Shown here: positions 61,440 through 64,000 of the stretch, in pieces | How the letters are laid out: every line of letters begins with the position of its first letter | Numbering within the stretch: position 1 is the stretch's first letter | NCBI RefSeq assembly: GCF_014645195.1 | Contig: NZ_BMLK01000012.1 | Location: 97,088 to 161,087, forward strand | Direction: 5' to 3' | DNA length: 64,000 nt | Origin: Novosphingobium indicum | Lineage (GTDB): Bacteria; Pseudomonadota; Alphaproteobacteria; Sphingomonadales; Sphingomonadaceae | The notes under the pieces: model-generated | Told to the model about the DNA's origin: nothing | Database searches by the model: none | What the model saw: only the letters and a program-made list of their open reading frames with translations | Translations under genes and position numbers: made by a program

Positions 61440-63155
61440 TCAGTTCACCGTCTTGGGACGATAGACATCATCCCCCGGCTCGTCGTTGTCGGCCGCTGCG
61501 GGCGCTTCCGGAACCGCCGGCTCGATTGCGCCCTGCACCATGCTGGCGAGGGTGCTGCCGTCGAGGCCGAGTTCCTTCATCAACCCGTCGATCATCGGCG
61601 CCTGGGCGCGATAGGCCAGCGCGGCGCTGACCGCGTCGTTGGCGAGGTTGCCCGAGCCACCGACCGGCGCCCCGGCACCCGATGCACCGCCCCCCTTCTG
61701 GGTGAGGCCATCGACCTGCACGATCTTGATCGAATCGATCGCTTCCATCGGACGCACGCTTTCGCGCACGACTTCCGGCAGGACCTTGAGCAGCGCCATC
61801 TTCATCTGCAGCGAGACCTGATCCGAAGACAGGATATTCGCGGCTTCGTTGATAGCCCGCTGACCGGCTGCCTCGACCTCGAAGCGAACGCGCGCGGCTT
61901 CCGCACGCAGCTTCTCGGCTTCGGCCTCACCTTCCGCTTCGAGCCTTGCGGCTTCGGCGCGGTTGGATGCGGCTTCCTTTTCGGCCTCGGCTTCCACCTT
62001 GACCGAGATCGCCTGACGTTCGGCCTCCTTGGCCGCTTCGATCAGTTCGATCCTCTTCAAGCGCTCGGCCACCTCGGTTTCGCGGCTGGTCGTAACCTGC
62101 TCCTCGGCGGCAACCGCCTTGGCGCGGGCTTCGTCGGCCTGAGACTTGGCCTGGCTTTCCTCGCGGCTCTTGTTCTGGATCGCGATCTGCTGTTCCTGAC
62201 GGGCAATTTCCAGCGCCTGTTGCTGGGCAATCGTCGCTTCCTGCACCGCGCGATCCGCCTCGATCTGCTGGCTGTCGATCTTGCGCTTGGCCTCGATGCG
62301 CGCGCCTTCGGCTTCCTGACTGCGCAGCGCCTGTTCGCGCGCGACTTCGGACGCCTGCTCGGCGCGGCGCATCTCAACCTCGCGCTCCTGCTCCAGCCGC
62401 GCGAACTCGTTATCGCGCTGGATCGAGAAGCTCTGGCGTGCCGCCTCCAGATTCTTGGTCTCGATCTGCACCCGGGTGTCCTGCTCGATGTCGTTGCGCG
62501 TCTTCTTGCGCAGCTCGATCTGCTCGGTCAGCTTGGTCAGACCTTCGGCGTCGAACGCGTTGTTCGCATTGAAGTGCTCGATGGAAGTCTGGTCGAGGCC
62601 GGTCAGCGAGACCGACTCCAGCTCAAGACCGTTCATCGCAAGGTCCGCTGCGGACACCTGCTGCACTTTCTGCACGAAATCCGCGCGTTGTTCGTGAAGC
62701 TGGTTCATCGACATGCCCGCCGCGACGGAACGCAGCGCGTCGACGAACTTGCCCTCGACGAGATCCTTCAACGCCTCGGGATGCATCGTGCGCGCGCCGA
62801 GGGTCTGCGCGGCCATGGCAATGGCCCCGGCATCGGGACGCACGCGAACGTAGAATTCCGCCTTCACGTCGATCCGCAAGCGGTCGAGCGTGATCAGGGC
62901 ATCCCCGTTCTTGCGCTCCACGGCGAGACGCACCGTGTTCATGTTGACCGGCATCGTCTCGTGGAAGATCGGCAGCACCAGAGCGCCGCCGTTCATCACG
63001 ACCTTTTCGCCGCCGATGCCCGTTCGCACGAACGCGATTTCCTTGCTCGCACGGCGATAGAGCCGCGCCAGCATCACGCCGAACACGATGAGCAGGATCA
63101 CGATGCCACCGGCGATCACGCCGATGCCCATCAGGCCTCCCGTAAGACCATCCAT
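61440..63155 (-). CDS. flotillin family protein (YqiK-like)
   Basis: 571 residues. An N-terminal membrane helix (GIGVIAGGIVILLIVFGVML) is followed by the SPFH/band-7 domain (about 35-200), then a very long Glu/Ala/Arg-rich coiled coil (about 215-450) with EA repeats and a C-terminal helix bundle with a flexible Gly/Ser and Pro/Ala tail. Flotillins scaffold membrane microdomains; the length fits E. coli YqiK (553). GAAGGAGAAG precedes the ATG. It is single-gene, terminated by the hairpin at 61402-61430. The NfeD-like partner often encoded next to YqiK is not visible. Confidence 0.93.
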   Translation of the reverse strand: MDGLTGGLMGIGVIAGGIVILLIVFGVMLARLYRRASKEIAFVRTGIGGEKVVMNGGALVLPIFHETMPVNMNTVRLAVERKNGDALITLDRLRIDVKAEFYVRVRPDAGAIAMAAQTLGARTMHPEALKDLVEGKFVDALRSVAAGMSMNQLHEQRADFVQKVQQVSAADLAMNGLELESVSLTGLDQTSIEHFNANNAFDAEGLTKLTEQIELRKKTRNDIEQDTRVQIETKNLEAARQSFSIQRDNEFARLEQEREVEMRRAEQASEVAREQALRSQEAEGARIEAKRKIDSQQIEADRAVQEATIAQQQALEIARQEQQIAIQNKSREESQAKSQADEARAKAVAAEEQVTTSRETEVAERLKRIELIEAAKEAERQAISVKVEAEAEKEAASNRAEAARLEAEGEAEAEKLRAEAARVRFEVEAAGQRAINEAANILSSDQVSLQMKMALLKVLPEVVRESVRPMEAIDSIKIVQVDGLTQKGGGASGAGAPVGGSGNLANDAVSAALAYRAQAPMIDGLMKELGLDGSTLASMVQGAIEPAVPEAPAAADNDEPGDDVYRPKTVN

Positions 63156-63175
63156 TTTTCTTCTCCTTCAAGGGA

Positions 63176-63214
63176 ATGCTGCGGACGGCACCATGCCCCG
63201 CTCTCGATTTCATC
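63176..63214 (-). repeat. copy 1 of a 39-bp direct repeat, in the flotillin leader
   Basis: Shares 36 of 39 bases with 63463-63501 (differences only in four adjacent positions near the middle). Read on the minus strand it ends about 20 bases before the flotillin ATG, inside the untranslated leader. Confidence 0.75.
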
Positions 63215-63684
63215 CCAACTCAAATGCGCGCACGCAGTTGAGCTCAAATGACATCGACCGGCATTTCGCGGCGCGTCAGGCAGACGCGCGGCGGCGAAAA
63301 GGTTTCAAGAAAAACCCGGCATCGCCGACTTGAACAGACAGTTCGTGCTGACAGATTGACGTCACACCATGACTAGTGATGTCGACGCACCGTAAATCAA
63401 GATCGCAGCCCGCACGAACTTCGTCCGATACTGGCGCTCATCTTCCGCTTCTCCGAACCAAGATGCTGCGGACGGCATCGCGCCCCGCTCTCGATTTCAT
63501 CTTGTCTTGTAGTTGTATAGCGGAAGGCCGGATCGCCGCCTAGGAAAACCGGATCTTTGCGAGTCGATTGCAGGTAGAGATTGCAGAGATTTAATCGCAA
63601 ATCCACTCCCATGCTGAAGATGTCGTGCACGGCAGCATAAAGAATGATCCCGCCGCTCCAGAAGCCGCGCCGTCTGATCGCACA
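63215..63684. other. gene-poor region upstream of the flotillin gene
   Basis: No convincing gene. The minus strand has an open frame at about 63397-63690, without a clear ribosome binding site or recognisable domain. Its reading (LYAAVHDIFSMGVDLRLNL) is protein-like and could be a remnant. Composition drifts to A/T toward the right edge, suggesting acquired or decaying DNA. Confidence 0.4.
63463..63501 (-). repeat. copy 2 of the 39-bp direct repeat
   Basis: 36/39 identical to 63176-63214, in the same orientation, 287 bases upstream on the minus strand. It too is followed by a GGAGAAG-like stretch and an ATG (minus strand, about 63442), but the frame that follows has only 14 codons. This looks like a decayed duplicate of the flotillin leader or a shared regulatory element. 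Confidence 0.7.
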
Positions 63685-64000
63685 CTACAACGTTACAGTC
63701 ATGCTCGGAAAGGACGTAGAAATTGGAGTATCTACAACATGATCGGCCTCAAGAGCTCGCCTCACTTGATTGGCAATTTCGGCTCTATATGAGTCAATCC
63801 TTGGCACTAAAGAGTATATGTCAGTAGTGTCAATTTGCACTGTCCGCATTTGATTGACATCGAAAGGCACTCTATCGGGAACGGATAACCTGAACAATAG
63901 GAAGTTTCACAGCATGCCGTAAGGCAAGCTGGAGACCCGCAAAAACCGGGTTGGACAAGGCTTGGGAGCCTGACGACGGAGATGCCGATGCTGCCGGACG
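63685..64000 (-). pseudogene. frameshifted C-terminal remnant, TIR/deoxyribosyltransferase-like protein
   Basis: On the minus strand one frame reads NPVFAGLQLALRHAVKLPIV then QVIRS, and stops at a TAG (63874-63872). The next frame continues without a gap as DRVPFDVNQMRTVQIDTTDI to the stop at 63685. The two halves join naturally at about 63876-63880 if one base is added or lost. The combined reading (NP-x-F...LALRHAVKLPIVQVIR...DRVPFDV) has the look of the C-terminal half of TIR-like / nucleoside 2-deoxyribosyltransferase-type proteins often found in defence islands. That assignment is from memory of the family, not a search. The 5' part lies beyond the window. Confidence 0.5.

Noticed and set aside
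61224..63251. 675-codon plus-strand frame antisense to flotillin
   Set aside because: Leu/Asp/Arg repeats in the translation mirror the coiled coil on the coding strand.

Overview
The window reads as a chromosomal segment of a GC-rich alphaproteobacterium, most likely a sphingomonad (Novosphingobium-like). This rests on the protein families and their arrangement: a sphingan-style exopolysaccharide block with a type I secretion pair, a cobA-DUF2849-cysI-DUF934-cysH operon, a PutA without an N-terminal DNA-binding domain next to a divergent Lrp-type regulator, PilZ-HTH fusions, and many SMP-30/SDR/SnoaL catabolic genes. No 16S or marker gene is present, so genus is inference. I see no rRNA, tRNA, CRISPR array or intact insertion sequence.

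Layout. 1-13.0 kb is an envelope polysaccharide block: a GT4 glycosyltransferase (cut by the left edge), a fused Wzz/tyrosine autokinase, an outer-membrane barrel, an HlyD adaptor and PrtD-type ABC exporter, a divergent TolC, a tiny membrane protein, an ExoY-type phosphoglycosyl transferase, a sulfotransferase and a Wzx-type flippase. Together they cover initiation, assembly, flipping, length control and possible sulfation, plus a complete tripartite type I exporter. 13.0-22.2 kb is a compact glycogen operon glgP-glgB-glgC-glgA-glgX, with overlapping start/stop codons at glgP/glgB and glgA/glgX. 22.2-26.9 kb holds an enoyl-CoA hydratase with a SnoaL-like partner, a CPA1 antiporter and a DUF389 membrane protein.

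27.0-32.4 kb is a catabolic island. It encodes an RraA/LigK-type aldolase, a D-2-hydroxyacid dehydrogenase, an SMP-30 lactonase, a GlcG/HbpS protein, a GntR-FCD regulator and a GntP permease. Three GTATAC-centred sites sit upstream of its transcription units, so it looks like a small regulon for a lactone or hydroxy-acid substrate. 32.6-43.8 kb mixes transport and housekeeping genes (SLC13 permease, GNAT-nitrilase fusion, queF, metC, mscS) with three c-di-GMP-related proteins: an HD-GYP protein lacking the His of its HD pair, a GGDEF protein whose active site is GSERF but whose RxxD inhibitory site is intact, and a PilZ-XRE fusion. 43.9-47.9 kb is assimilatory sulfate/sulfite reduction. 47.9-52.1 kb is putA and its divergent Lrp-type regulator.

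52.3-61.1 kb is a second catabolic region. A four-gene translationally coupled Cox-like molybdenum hydroxylase operon (coxG-M-S-L, with an extra C-terminal domain on CoxL) faces an SMP-30/SDR/SnoaL operon and an EthD gene. 61.4-63.2 kb is a YqiK-like flotillin. The last 850 bases are poor in intact genes: a repeat of the flotillin leader and the frameshifted C-terminal end of a gene that looks like a TIR/deoxyribosyltransferase-type protein. The genuinely unexplained signals are the degenerate c-di-GMP proteins beside the PilZ-HTH protein, the GTATAC regulon, the CoxL fusion, the triple-hairpin leader at 22.45 kb and the broken right edge.
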